Position numbers and translations under genes: made by a program. A stretch of DNA of 41,453 nucleotides from Dysgonamonadaceae bacterium (GTDB lineage: Bacteria; Bacteroidota; Bacteroidia; Bacteroidales; Azobacteroidaceae). Shown one piece after another: positions 26,793 through 35,208 of the stretch. Positions within the stretch are counted from its first letter, which is position 1. Each line of letters opens with the position of its first letter. A model generated the notes under the pieces. The model saw only the letters and a list, made by a program, of their open reading frames with translations, searched no databases and was not told where the DNA came from. The stretch is from the NCBI GenBank assembly GCA_031289145.1, contig JAITQA010000140.1:1-41453 (forward strand), in the 5' to 3' direction.

Positions 26793-28713
26793 TTTGAAAC
26801 GGCGAAGCCGGCAATCCCGATTTGTTCCGCAGGTTCGCTCCGTCCGGGTTATTCGCCCAGGCATAACGAACCTTTACAGGTTGCGCGACTTCATCGCTCC
26901 ACACAATCACTTTGTTTCCGTCGATGCTTGCCTTTGCCAATTTGAAAATGCCATCGGATCCGGCTATGGCAAAGCCTTTCAGTTCATCGACAAGCAACAG
27001 GTCGTTTGTTCCTTCCTTGAAAGAGAGGATGATTTTGTTTCCGTCAATGCTTTTTGATTGATAAACAGGACCGTCTTTTACGATTTTTTCGCCGTACACG
27101 ATGCTTCTTGCCTGCAATGCCAGCCGTTTACCCACATCTTTTTTGTTGAGGGGATGAATATCGTTCCACTCGCCCACGTCAATCGTGACGGCCAATCCTG
27201 TGTTGGGAACGGTTTGCGAGAGTTTTCGCTGTACGTCGCGCAATTCCGCCCAACCGCTGTTTTGCTGCAACAGGGCAGGTTCCATATAATTTGCCAATTG
27301 CACAATCAGAAACGGCAGGTCTTTTTTCCACAAATTGCGCCAATCGCCGATTAGCGTGGACATCAGGTCGTAATATTCGATGTAACGGTCGGTATTCGAT
27401 TCTCCCTGATACCAGATAAAACCTTTGACGGGGAAATTTTGCAAAGGGGTAATCATGGCGTTGTAAAGTCCTACGGGTTTGTATTGGAAGGTGATACCCC
27501 CTCCGCCCGGCGGATTCATCTGAACGCCCAACCGGTATTTCCATTCGCCGGTAAGGCTGATTTCCCGGTTGTTGCAAACAATCTTATAGGGTTTGTCTTT
27601 TACAAATTCGGGGATACCGCCCTGACTGACCAGGCGTACCGTAATGAGGTTTTTACCGGCTTTCAATATTCCCTTGGGAAGTTGGTAGTTTCTGGGCGGG
27701 TATTGATAACCGGTTGTCCCGACAAATTTTCCGTTGACAAAAACAGAGTCGGCGTCGACGATGCGTCCCATATACAACATAGCATCCTGATTTTCGAAAT
27801 CCGCCGGAATTTCGATGGTTTTCCGGAACCAGAAAACGCCATTGACGGGGCGGGAATTTTTTCTTCCCCAACTGTTGTCGAGCAAATCGCTTGTTTGCCA
27901 CGAACTGTCGTCGTAAGTGGGTGAAGACCATTTTACGGCTTCGTTCAGGCCTTTGTCCTGTTGGTTCAGCATCTCTTGCCAACGGCGACCGGGCAGCGAA
28001 CCGAGCCGTTGCATTTCGGCCACAAACTCGTCCGATTCGCAGATGCGTTTATCGTTCAGGTAAGCGGGGAAAGCTTGCAGGGCTTCTTCACTAATCCAGG
28101 CTTCGGCAGGCGAACCGCCTACGCTGGAGTTGATGATGCCGACAGGGATGTTTGTTTTCTCGAACATTTCCTTGGCAAAGAAATAAGCGACTGCTGAAAA
28201 ATCCTGCGCTGTTTCCGGTGTCACGTCCGTCCACGTGCACGGCGGTACATCTGTTTGCGGCGCATGAAAATTGTAAGTCAGCGGTATCTTGACATAGCGG
28301 ATTTTGGAGTTGGAATAGCTGTTGATTTCGTCGCCGAACATACTCATCACCCTTGAGATGGGCGTTTCCATATTGGATTGGCCGGAACAAAGCCAGACGT
28401 CGCCGGTCAGGATATTGTTTACCTGAATGGTGTTGCTTGCCTTGATGGTCAGCGTATAGGGACCGCCCGCTTTTTGAGCCGGAAGGGTGATTACCCAATC
28501 TCCTTGCGCATCGGCCGATGTTTTGTAATCCGCTTTGTTGAAATTCACTGTAAGGGCTTCATTTGGAGCCGCCCAGCCCCAGATTTTCAAGGGGGAGTCG
28601 CGTTGAAGAATCATGCCGTCGCTGATAAGGCGCGGTAGTTTGACCTCGGCAGAACTGAAAATTGCTGAGAAAAGGAAGAGAATAAAAATTACTGCTGTAT
28701 GTAAATTTTTCAT
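26785..28713 (-). CDS. Sialate-O-acetylesterase-type (CE20-like) carbohydrate acetylesterase
   Basis: An SGNH-fold esterase that most likely removes acetyl groups from xylan or xyloglucan, opening the chain to the glycosidases. Start taken at the ATG at 28713 (MKNLHTAVIFILFLFSAIFSSAE, a good signal peptide). The frame is open to 28788 through a REP-like element. Domains: beta domain (about 25-100: LPRLISDGMILQRDSPLKIWGWA), catalytic block I with Ser113 (WLCSGQSNME), oxyanion segment (INSSVGGSPAEAWIS), an inserted jelly-roll (about 250-370: GVFWFRKTIEIP, MYMGRIVDADSVFVNG-like), FIWYQGESNTDRY, and Asp518/His520 (NDIHPLNK). The inserted jelly-roll is the arrangement described for CE20. The catalytic residues look complete. 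Confidence 0.88.
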   Translation of the reverse strand: MKNLHTAVIFILFLFSAIFSSAEVKLPRLISDGMILQRDSPLKIWGWAAPNEALTVNFNKADYKTSADAQGDWVITLPAQKAGGPYTLTIKASNTIQVNNILTGDVWLCSGQSNMETPISRVMSMFGDEINSYSNSKIRYVKIPLTYNFHAPQTDVPPCTWTDVTPETAQDFSAVAYFFAKEMFEKTNIPVGIINSSVGGSPAEAWISEEALQAFPAYLNDKRICESDEFVAEMQRLGSLPGRRWQEMLNQQDKGLNEAVKWSSPTYDDSSWQTSDLLDNSWGRKNSRPVNGVFWFRKTIEIPADFENQDAMLYMGRIVDADSVFVNGKFVGTTGYQYPPRNYQLPKGILKAGKNLITVRLVSQGGIPEFVKDKPYKIVCNNREISLTGEWKYRLGVQMNPPGGGGITFQYKPVGLYNAMITPLQNFPVKGFIWYQGESNTDRYIEYYDLMSTLIGDWRNLWKKDLPFLIVQLANYMEPALLQQNSGWAELRDVQRKLSQTVPNTGLAVTIDVGEWNDIHPLNKKDVGKRLALQARSIVYGEKIVKDGPVYQSKSIDGNKIILSFKEGTNDLLLVDELKGFAIAGSDGIFKLAKASIDGNKVIVWSDEVAQPVKVRYAWANNPDGANLRNKSGLPASPFQSE

Positions 28714-28762
28714 GCGGAAACACCCCAAGCCACCCCTCCTTTGGAGGGACAGGGGGAGGTTG
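28709..28762. repeat. REP-like G/C-block palindrome (family 1, copy b)
   Basis: Contains CCCCTCCTTTGGAGGG (stem CCCTCC/GGAGGG) flanked by C-rich (ACACCCCAAGCCA) and G-rich (CAGGGGGAGG) arms. It lies just upstream of, and touching, the chosen CE20-like start at 28713. An ATGAAACAGA start-like stretch precedes it on the minus strand, as it does for copy a. Confidence 0.7.
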
Positions 28763-28795
28763 TACTTGCTTAAAACTGTCTGTTTCATTGTAACA

Positions 28796-28830
28796 TATCA
28801 TAATTTATAATTTATCATTCATCATTTCCC
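28796..28830. repeat. 7-bp-type tandem repeat across the GH43 stop codon
   Basis: Degenerate ATAATTT/ATCATTC units. On the minus strand they give ATGATGA, ATGATAA and ATTATAA. The upstream GH43 frame ends inside (GNDE, stop at 28815-28817). Confidence 0.6.
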
Positions 28831-30512
28831 GATGTGGCATACAAGCCAATCACGCACCCGATAAATCCACCGGCAACATTCGTGGAGAGAATATCTCCGC
28901 TCATTTTTCCTCCCAGGTTGATGTAATCGTTATTTCTTACTGCATAGTTGAAATAATAATCATCTCCTTCTGCTTTTATCTGTAGCTTCAGGGCTTGCGC
29001 TATCGGTTCTATTTTATCACTTGCGACTATGGTCGATTCGCCGTTAGCGGTTCTTTTCAAAACGACATAATAGCCGTCTTCGTATTTTGTAATTCCCAAT
29101 ACGTAATTAAACGTTTCTTTCTGATAACAAACCATACCCGCTAAATCTTTTTCCGATGCGGGTTTATAATACAGGCTTGTCGATGCGGAAAAAGCATTGT
29201 GTTGTTGACGGTAACAGAGCATGGAAGGCGCCTGTTCTGTTTTTATATTTCTGTCAAACGGACTGATTTGAAGCCCGTTTTTGGTGACTGATGCAAATTT
29301 TTCGTAAGTATCGCGCAAGGCAAACCATCGCTTGTCTAAGCGTCTTGTTTTGAAATTGTCTTCAAAAATGAAATTGCCGTTCGGGAAAAATTTCCCCGAA
29401 TCGGTTTTATTTTTAACGCCTGCGGGTACTTTCAGTTTTGGCGTTAAGGGTTCCAGCCCTCCCTCAAACACAGGAAATTCGTCGCTCCAGTCAACCGGAA
29501 GGATGTAAGTTTCCCGTCCGGTATTGATACGGTTGGCCTTGTTGGGACGGGAAGCCAGAAAGACGCCGTAGTACTTGCCTTCGGGCGTGGTTATCAAATC
29601 GGCGTGTCCCGCCCAGACTACTTTGTTCGGTCGGTCGTCAGGTAAATGGCGTTGTGTCAGAATCGGATTGTTCTCAGCAGGAATGTAAGGTCCCTTCACC
29701 GAAGAACTGCGGAAAATCACTTCGCTGTGCTCGTCGCCCGTACCGCCTTCGGCGCACATCAGGTAGTACCACTCACCCTTTTTGTAGATATGTGGAGCTT
29801 CTATCCAAATCGGGTTTTTTGTGATGTCAATGCCGCCATTGACAATTACCTGCGGTATACCGCTCACTTGGTCGGTTTTGGTGTCATAATCCCAAATTTT
29901 GATTACCCGGTGTCCTTCGTAAAGCGCTTTGTCCGGCGCATCGTTGTGGATAATATATCCCTTGCCGTCATCGTCGAAAAACAAAGACGGGTCTATTCCA
30001 TCGAAATTCTGTTTTATCGGGTCGCTCCATTCGCCCGCAGGGTCTTTGGTTTTAACGACCATGTTGCCAAGTCCACCTCCGATATGAGTGGTTATCATAT
30101 AAAAGGTATCGTTGTGCGGATTATAGATAATGTGCGGCGCATATACGCCCTTGCTCATGCCGGCGTTCTCTAATTTTAATTGTGACGGGCGCGACAAAAC
30201 ATGTCCCGTTTGCTCCCAGTTGACCAAATCGTTGGAATGGAAAATCGGCACACCCGGATAAAAGGCAAAGGAAGAACAGACCAAGTAATAGTCATCTCCT
30301 TTCCGCGCAATGCTGGGGTCGGGGTAGCATCCCTGCAAAATAGGAGAATAAAACGCATCCGCCGCCAAAGGGTTCTCACGATAAACGGCGTCATCGCCCT
30401 GGTAAGTGAATTGTGTAAAACAGGGCTTGTCGGTCGGCGTAATGCCACCCGTACAGGATGTTAATACTACCGACAAAAGGAAAAACAGCAGCAGATTTTT
30501 CCAAATAGCCAT
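28815..30512 (-). CDS. GH43 beta-xylosidase/arabinofuranosidase, lipoprotein
   Basis: Acts on xylan side chains or xylo-oligosaccharides. I start at the ATG at 30512 (MAIWKNLLLFFLLSVVLTSC, lipobox VLTSC). The frame continues up to 30632 in codons that belong to a RAYT/REP element. The five-bladed propeller (about 45-370) has base Asp in GCYPDPSIARKGDDYYLVCSS, FYPGVPIFHSNDLVNWEQ, pKa Asp in NFDGIDPSLFFDDDGKGYI and acid Glu in IWIEAPHIYKKGEWYYLM. A C-terminal concanavalin-like sandwich (about 390-560: SVTKNGLQISPF, MVCYQKETFNYVLGI) completes it. The layout suggests subfamily 10 or a neighbour; I am not certain. It is the first gene after the strong terminator at 30741-30776 and has its own -7 box, so it probably heads a second transcription unit that runs to uxuA. 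Confidence 0.88.
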   Translation of the reverse strand: MAIWKNLLLFFLLSVVLTSCTGGITPTDKPCFTQFTYQGDDAVYRENPLAADAFYSPILQGCYPDPSIARKGDDYYLVCSSFAFYPGVPIFHSNDLVNWEQTGHVLSRPSQLKLENAGMSKGVYAPHIIYNPHNDTFYMITTHIGGGLGNMVVKTKDPAGEWSDPIKQNFDGIDPSLFFDDDGKGYIIHNDAPDKALYEGHRVIKIWDYDTKTDQVSGIPQVIVNGGIDITKNPIWIEAPHIYKKGEWYYLMCAEGGTGDEHSEVIFRSSSVKGPYIPAENNPILTQRHLPDDRPNKVVWAGHADLITTPEGKYYGVFLASRPNKANRINTGRETYILPVDWSDEFPVFEGGLEPLTPKLKVPAGVKNKTDSGKFFPNGNFIFEDNFKTRRLDKRWFALRDTYEKFASVTKNGLQISPFDRNIKTEQAPSMLCYRQQHNAFSASTSLYYKPASEKDLAGMVCYQKETFNYVLGITKYEDGYYVVLKRTANGESTIVASDKIEPIAQALKLQIKAEGDDYYFNYAVRNNDYINLGGKMSGDILSTNVAGGFIGCVIGLYATSGNDE

Positions 30513-30687
30513 CCGCCTCTGCTCGGCACAGGCTCTGCCTGCGTCACCGTTAAAAGTTACGTAGTGCAACTCGTCTTGTTCTTCTATTTTATATCCTGTA
30601 CTCATTTTGTTTTTTATAATGTTGTTTTGCAAGGCTGGAGCCTTGCTTTTAACCCGACGTAGGCGGAGCCTGCGCCGAGCAAAGGTA
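30513..30687. mobile_element. Inverted REP pair enclosing a RAYT transposase N-terminal remnant
   Basis: Two related REP copies face each other: 30513-30556 (minus) and about 30637-30685 (plus), sharing the core GACGYAGGC..CCTRYGCCGAGCARAGG. Between them, from the ATG at 30605 on the minus strand, lie codons for MSTGYKIEEQDELHYVTF, the typical start of Bacteroidetes REP-associated tyrosine transposases (Y1/IS200-like). The transposase breaks off after about 18 codons, at the REP, and the frame continues into the GH43 gene. The pair resembles a REPIN/BIME unit. A third copy is at 35045-35107. Confidence 0.65.
30680..30687 (-). promoter_or_regulatory. -7 promoter box for the GH43-to-uxuA unit
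   Basis: TACCTTTG on the minus strand matches TAnnTTTG and lies between the upstream terminator and the GH43 gene. A -33 TTTG is not evident at the expected distance. Transcripts from here would carry the REP pair in their leader. Confidence 0.45.
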
Positions 30688-30740
30688 TCAAAAATGAATA
30701 GAATTTTGTTGTTTGCATAATTGTATAAACCAAAACACTG

Positions 30741-30776
30741 TAAAAATCTGCCGACAACTTCTGTTGTCGGCAGATA
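30741..30776 (-). terminator. Strong terminator after the double CE15 gene
   Basis: A perfect 13 bp stem (ATCTGCCGACAAC / GTTGTCGGCAGAT, 30746-30775) with a 4-base loop, followed on the minus strand by a T-run (A's at 30742-30746). It lies 23 bp past the stop of the CE15 gene. Confidence 0.88.
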
Positions 30777-30798
30777 GAGTATCTAAAAGAACAACTTT

Positions 30799-33700
30799 TT
30801 ACTTGACAGCCACCTTCTGCGTATGAATTTTGTTGCCGTCTTTAACACTAACAACATAAATACCGCTGGAATTTACAGAAAATTGCAAAGTAGAATTGGA
30901 AATTTTGCTCGTTCCCGCTATTCTTCCCAAAATATCCACTATTTGTACTTCGGAATTTGCTGGCGCAATTACATTTATTACTCTTTTTTCCGAAGAATAT
31001 ATTTTGCCGGACCAACTTGTGTAGATTTGTTTTATGCCTGTGCCTCCATCATCCATATTGGTATCATCGAAAATAATATCATCTATGAAATAGGTTTTAT
31101 TGGCGACATAACCCATATCAAATGCAAGCTTAACGGAAGAGCCGCTTGCAGTCAGATTGTTATATGTAATCTGTTGCCATGCGTCACCTACATTAAAGTC
31201 AGCCCAGTAAGTACCTCCCAAAGCGCCTGCACCTGCGGTCGAAATTCTACCTCTTCCGCCGCCACCTACTGCACGAACCCAGAAGGTAAGAGTGTAAATG
31301 TGTCCCGAGTGGATTTCAATATCCGGCGTAGTTACTTGTACACTCCAAGCACTTGAACCTGAACCGTTTGTCATTTTTAGCGCATAACTGCCCTGGTATT
31401 TGTCTTCTTGTGTAATATCAATACCCGCTCCTGGATTTAGCTTTGACCAACCATCAATATTTCCGTTTTCAAAATCCAATTTGATGTATTTTTTCGGCGG
31501 TTCACAATCGTTTTCAGCGCCTCCAAAACCGGACGTCTGTACTACAGTCGGGTCATTGGTAATAAGGATTCTGTCTAATTTTGCACCTGCTTCGGCGTAA
31601 GCAATAGTAAACGTGTGAGTGCCTTTAGGCAAAGGTCTACCCGTAATCAACGGAATCCATTGCCATTCTCCATAATTATTCAAATAATCGTAAAGCACAA
31701 AATCGTCATCATCTATTTTTGCCCAGAAAGTATTGGAATTGACGTCAGAATAGTTGACACGAATAAATACATAACCATTTCCGTGATTTTCTGTGTCAAA
31801 AGTTATTTTCAGTTGTCCGTTTATATCCGGCGCTGCTGTTGTACTGCTCAATCCGCTACCTGCCGTAACATATTTTCCTCCGGAAGCGTTGGCATCGCTA
31901 TCTACAGCTAAGTCACTGCCCAAGGTACCGCAAGCGGTTGTTTCCGGCTCATACCAAAATGATTCCGGTACCACAGTCGGCTCTGTTACATTTGCCCAAT
32001 CCTTAATCCAGAATTGGTAATTAACATTTTGATAGGGCGATGTCAAAATTTCTGTGTCCACAGTATTGTCGCCATATAAAAATCGTTGAATAAATTTACC
32101 GGCGGCATCTGTTTGACTTTCAGGAGCCGCACAGTGGTTGTGTCCACCCGTAAAGTCAAATCCCATACGGTCTTCTACGCCAAATTTTTTCCATACTTCG
32201 CGGGCAGCCATACAAGAAACATATCCCGACGGGTCAGCCAGCCAATCTATCCCGTCATTTCCCAAAACCAAAACGGCGCGGGGCGCAATCATCGCAATCA
32301 ATTCGTGGTGGTCGTGCGGTAAGCGGTCAACCTTCCCTTTGAAATTATCCCGCATCGACGACAGAAACCACGAATAGTCCGTGTTGTCAATTTTTTCTAC
32401 ATTACCCAGCGCTTCCGAAACGCGCCATGCAGCAGCGCCGCCACCGCCCGGTTCCTGCGCAATGGTAAGCGCAATGCGTTCATCAAACGCACCACCAAAC
32501 AATGCTAATTTCCCATAGCGGGAACAACCGGTTATCCCAATATGTGCCAAATCGGCATTCAATTCTGCCTGTACCAATTCCAAACCATCAATAAGACGGC
32601 TCACACCCCAAGACCACGCAGAATAGTGGCCGGCAACTTCGGGATACATTGTGTAAAAAGCGCCTGTATGCGCTTGACCATCTGTAGCCACTTGACCGGG
32701 ATTGTAATTAATTTGAATGCAATTTGCAAAAAGTGAAGCGGGTAAACTTCCTGTAGCGCCACTGATACCAATAACCACGGGAAAAGGCCCTGTTCCTGTG
32801 GCAGGCATGGTTACTCTTGGCGTCAAAGTGAGTGTTTGTCCGTTTTCAACCACCGTTATCGTAAGTACGTTTGCGGCGTAAGCGGCGGTAATATTGACAG
32901 GACGTGTCGGTTTGATGCCGATTTCGTACTGCTCAATTTCCGCTTTGATTTCGTTACGGCGACATTCCCAGTCGGCAATGGTGTTTACTACCTTCTGTCC
33001 GTTTGAAAATTCAAATTCAAATGGATTGGGTAAACGAACAACCGAAGGTAAATCGGCAGGAGCGGGTAAAGTAGGAACAGTACAGTCTGCACCGGTATTT
33101 TCCCTGTCATAAACAAGCGGGGGAGGAATACAGTTGGTAGCATCCTCTCCTACGTCTTCCGATGCAAAACTTGAAGTGGTTATAACGATTTTATCCAATT
33201 CAGCTCCATTTTCACGGAAGACAATAGTAAGCGTGTGCTCTCCTGCTGTTAAATTGGCATTGGGCACTAACGTCAGCCATTTCCAATCATCGCCTGTCGT
33301 TAATGAATTAACTGATGAAAATGATCCGTTGTCGATTTTTACATGGTAGGAATCGTCATCAGCTGTTTGACAATGTACACGTATAAGCACGTTATATCTT
33401 GCAGCTTCCGCCACTGTGAAATTATAGACAGCTGATTTAGCATCATCGTAGCGAGGAGGGGTATGGTTATCCGTGTCACCTACTATATATTTTCCACTGG
33501 AGGCTAAGGGATTCGTTCCTACTCTCCATTCCGAACCAATTATTCCACATTCAGCTTCAAGCCAAGTGCCTTCGGCATTCGGTCGAAAAGGAAGAGGTGG
33601 TAGAATTGGATCTCCGGTTCCCCACCACTGAGTCCATCTGGCGTAATCAACAGTAGCGTAATCACTTGGGGCAGTTTCGATGGTTTCACTTAGTGCTGTG

Positions 33701-34848
33701 CTATCTTTTAGGAACTTATCCAAAAAGTAAGCAAGCGACTCATTCTGGCTGGCTGGAAATGAGCAGTGCGCATGTCCATCGGTAATTGCAAAACCAAACC
33801 TGTCGGCTATGCCAAGCGTACTGTATATCTGCTGAACAGCTCTGCTCGAAACGTAGCAGGCTTCATTTGACAGCCATGTTTGACTTGCGTTTCCCGTAAT
33901 GTACAACGCACGGGGTGCGACCATTGCGCATAACATGTGATGATCCACCGGCAATTTCGAAACATTTTCGTTGCCAAAATTGAACATACTTTCTTTAAAC
34001 CAATTGTGATCGGTTTGCGCCAAACCCTCTACACCCGACTGTGTGTAAGAGTAACGCCAACTTGCGACGCCCCCGCCACCCGACTCCTGGGGAATTGTAA
34101 GGGCGACACGCTCATCAAACGCTCCTGCAAAGAGCGCCATTTTTCCTGCATAAGAACAACCGGTTACGGCAATGTGCGCGACATCTATTTTATTATTGGC
34201 TTGTGTAAGATACAAACCATCAATTAAACGACTAACGCCCCAAGACCAAGCTGCATATTGTCCCGAATTATCTATGTTTTGATCCGGATACAGTCGATAG
34301 TATGGGTTTGTATTTTGAGGATTGCCATAGGTTGTTACCTGATTTGCATTGAATGTAATCCGTGCAATATTACGGCTGGTGAAAGCTGTTGCAGGTAAAC
34401 TGTTACCATTCATCCCTATAACGATAGGGAAAGGACCATCGCCATCGGGTAATGTAATTGCGCCGGACAACGTAATTGTGGTGTCTCCTACTGTTACATT
34501 TACCGTGAGTGTTCCGTTTTCAAAACTGGCTGTGACTTGAGACGGATCAACGGCCGGTTTGGTTCCAATCTCATAATTTTCGATCTGCGCTTTGATCTCA
34601 GCGCGGTGGTGACTCCAATCGCTGAAAGCGGTGGAGCGGGTGCTTCCCAATGGTTCATTCGCCCAAGCGAATGGGTCGGGCAAGGGTTCGATGACCGGAC
34701 AATTAGCCAAAGTTGGTAACGGTGGCGCAGGATAACCTGTACCCGTGTTTTCTACATTGTAGACGTAAGGAATCTGTGCCGATAAGTTCATGAGCACAAA
34801 ATTCAACAGCAGTAGCAATACCGCAAAACGTGAGACTTTTTTTCTCAT
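30799..34848 (-). CDS. Tandem double CE15 glucuronoyl esterase with three CBM-like domains and T9SS sorting tail
   Basis: CE15 enzymes hydrolyse ester links between xylan glucuronate and lignin. This 1349-residue protein contains two. Order: signal peptide (1-24, ending NLSAQ); CE15 copy 1 (about 27-395) with Ser232 in TGCSYAGK, Glu255 in PQESGGGG and His359 in TDGHAHC; CBM6/35-like sandwich (about 428-558); CE15 copy 2 (about 578-945) with Ser776 in TGCSRYGK, Glu799 in AQEPGGGG and His903 in GGHNHC; second CBM35-like domain (about 964-1097); CBM4/9/22-like domain (about 1118-1262: LDFENGNIDGW, YFIDDIIFDD); T9SS type A tail (about 1284-1349: VQIVDILGR, SGIYVVSVKDGNKIHTQKVAVK). Ser-to-Glu spacing is 23 in both copies, as in characterised OtCE15A. 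Copy 1 lacks the Arg after the nucleophile and an Asp-rich loop (GNASQTWLSN versus GNDGIDWLAD). The tail predicts export by type IX secretion to the surface or outside. Confidence 0.95.
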   Translation of the reverse strand: MRKKVSRFAVLLLLLNFVLMNLSAQIPYVYNVENTGTGYPAPPLPTLANCPVIEPLPDPFAWANEPLGSTRSTAFSDWSHHRAEIKAQIENYEIGTKPAVDPSQVTASFENGTLTVNVTVGDTTITLSGAITLPDGDGPFPIVIGMNGNSLPATAFTSRNIARITFNANQVTTYGNPQNTNPYYRLYPDQNIDNSGQYAAWSWGVSRLIDGLYLTQANNKIDVAHIAVTGCSYAGKMALFAGAFDERVALTIPQESGGGGVASWRYSYTQSGVEGLAQTDHNWFKESMFNFGNENVSKLPVDHHMLCAMVAPRALYITGNASQTWLSNEACYVSSRAVQQIYSTLGIADRFGFAITDGHAHCSFPASQNESLAYFLDKFLKDSTALSETIETAPSDYATVDYARWTQWWGTGDPILPPLPFRPNAEGTWLEAECGIIGSEWRVGTNPLASSGKYIVGDTDNHTPPRYDDAKSAVYNFTVAEAARYNVLIRVHCQTADDDSYHVKIDNGSFSSVNSLTTGDDWKWLTLVPNANLTAGEHTLTIVFRENGAELDKIVITTSSFASEDVGEDATNCIPPPLVYDRENTGADCTVPTLPAPADLPSVVRLPNPFEFEFSNGQKVVNTIADWECRRNEIKAEIEQYEIGIKPTRPVNITAAYAANVLTITVVENGQTLTLTPRVTMPATGTGPFPVVIGISGATGSLPASLFANCIQINYNPGQVATDGQAHTGAFYTMYPEVAGHYSAWSWGVSRLIDGLELVQAELNADLAHIGITGCSRYGKLALFGGAFDERIALTIAQEPGGGGAAAWRVSEALGNVEKIDNTDYSWFLSSMRDNFKGKVDRLPHDHHELIAMIAPRAVLVLGNDGIDWLADPSGYVSCMAAREVWKKFGVEDRMGFDFTGGHNHCAAPESQTDAAGKFIQRFLYGDNTVDTEILTSPYQNVNYQFWIKDWANVTEPTVVPESFWYEPETTACGTLGSDLAVDSDANASGGKYVTAGSGLSSTTAAPDINGQLKITFDTENHGNGYVFIRVNYSDVNSNTFWAKIDDDDFVLYDYLNNYGEWQWIPLITGRPLPKGTHTFTIAYAEAGAKLDRILITNDPTVVQTSGFGGAENDCEPPKKYIKLDFENGNIDGWSKLNPGAGIDITQEDKYQGSYALKMTNGSGSSAWSVQVTTPDIEIHSGHIYTLTFWVRAVGGGGRGRISTAGAGALGGTYWADFNVGDAWQQITYNNLTASGSSVKLAFDMGYVANKTYFIDDIIFDDTNMDDGGTGIKQIYTSWSGKIYSSEKRVINVIAPANSEVQIVDILGRIAGTSKISNSTLQFSVNSSGIYVVSVKDGNKIHTQKVAVK

Positions 34849-35044
34849 GGTTTAATTTTTTTAATTGGGACAATGTTTTGCGTTTCTCCTCAATCTATCG
34901 ACAAAGAATTAATAACGAGAAACGCTATTTTATTAACTCTCTGTATAGCTTTATTTCCTTCTTTTTTAGTCTGATAACATCAGGGCTTCGTTTAGCATTT
35001 CTGTATGCATCATTTTATTCTTACTCATCATTTTCTATCATTTT
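34849..35044. other. Intergenic region upstream of the double CE15 gene
   Basis: Part of a 360 bp gap between the susD and CE15 genes, AT-rich with no convincing ORF. A minus-strand TAATTCTTTG (around 34910-34920) is a poor match to the -7 box. Together with the terminator after susD, a promoter here is plausible but not proven. Confidence 0.4.
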
Positions 35045-35107
35045 TTTGCATGCCTGTAGCCTTGTTTTTAAGTTGACGCAGGCTTGTCCTATGCGGGGCA
35101 GAGGATG
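35045..35107 (+). repeat. REP-like element, family 2, solitary copy
   Basis: GCCTTGTTTTTAAGTTGACG, then CAGGC, a divergent centre and GGGGCAGAGG. It aligns with the plus-strand copy at about 30637-30685 over about 45 bp, including the AGCCTTG(C/T)TTTTAA left part, at roughly three quarters identity. Confidence 0.6.
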
Positions 35108-35114
35108 AAGATAA

Positions 35115-35158
35115 TATTAAAAAAGGAGCTGTCAATTACCTCAACAACTCCTTTTTGT
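35115..35158 (-). terminator. Terminator after susD
   Basis: Imperfect stem with AAAAAGGAG and CTCCTTTTT arms (35119-35129 and 35147-35157), followed on the minus strand by a T-run. It lies about 50 bp past the susD stop. It should reduce read-through so that SusCD transcripts outnumber those of the enzymes. Confidence 0.7.
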
Positions 35159-35208
35159 TGAATGATAACCTAAAAACTACTATTTAACCGAATAACCATT
35201 AATAATCA

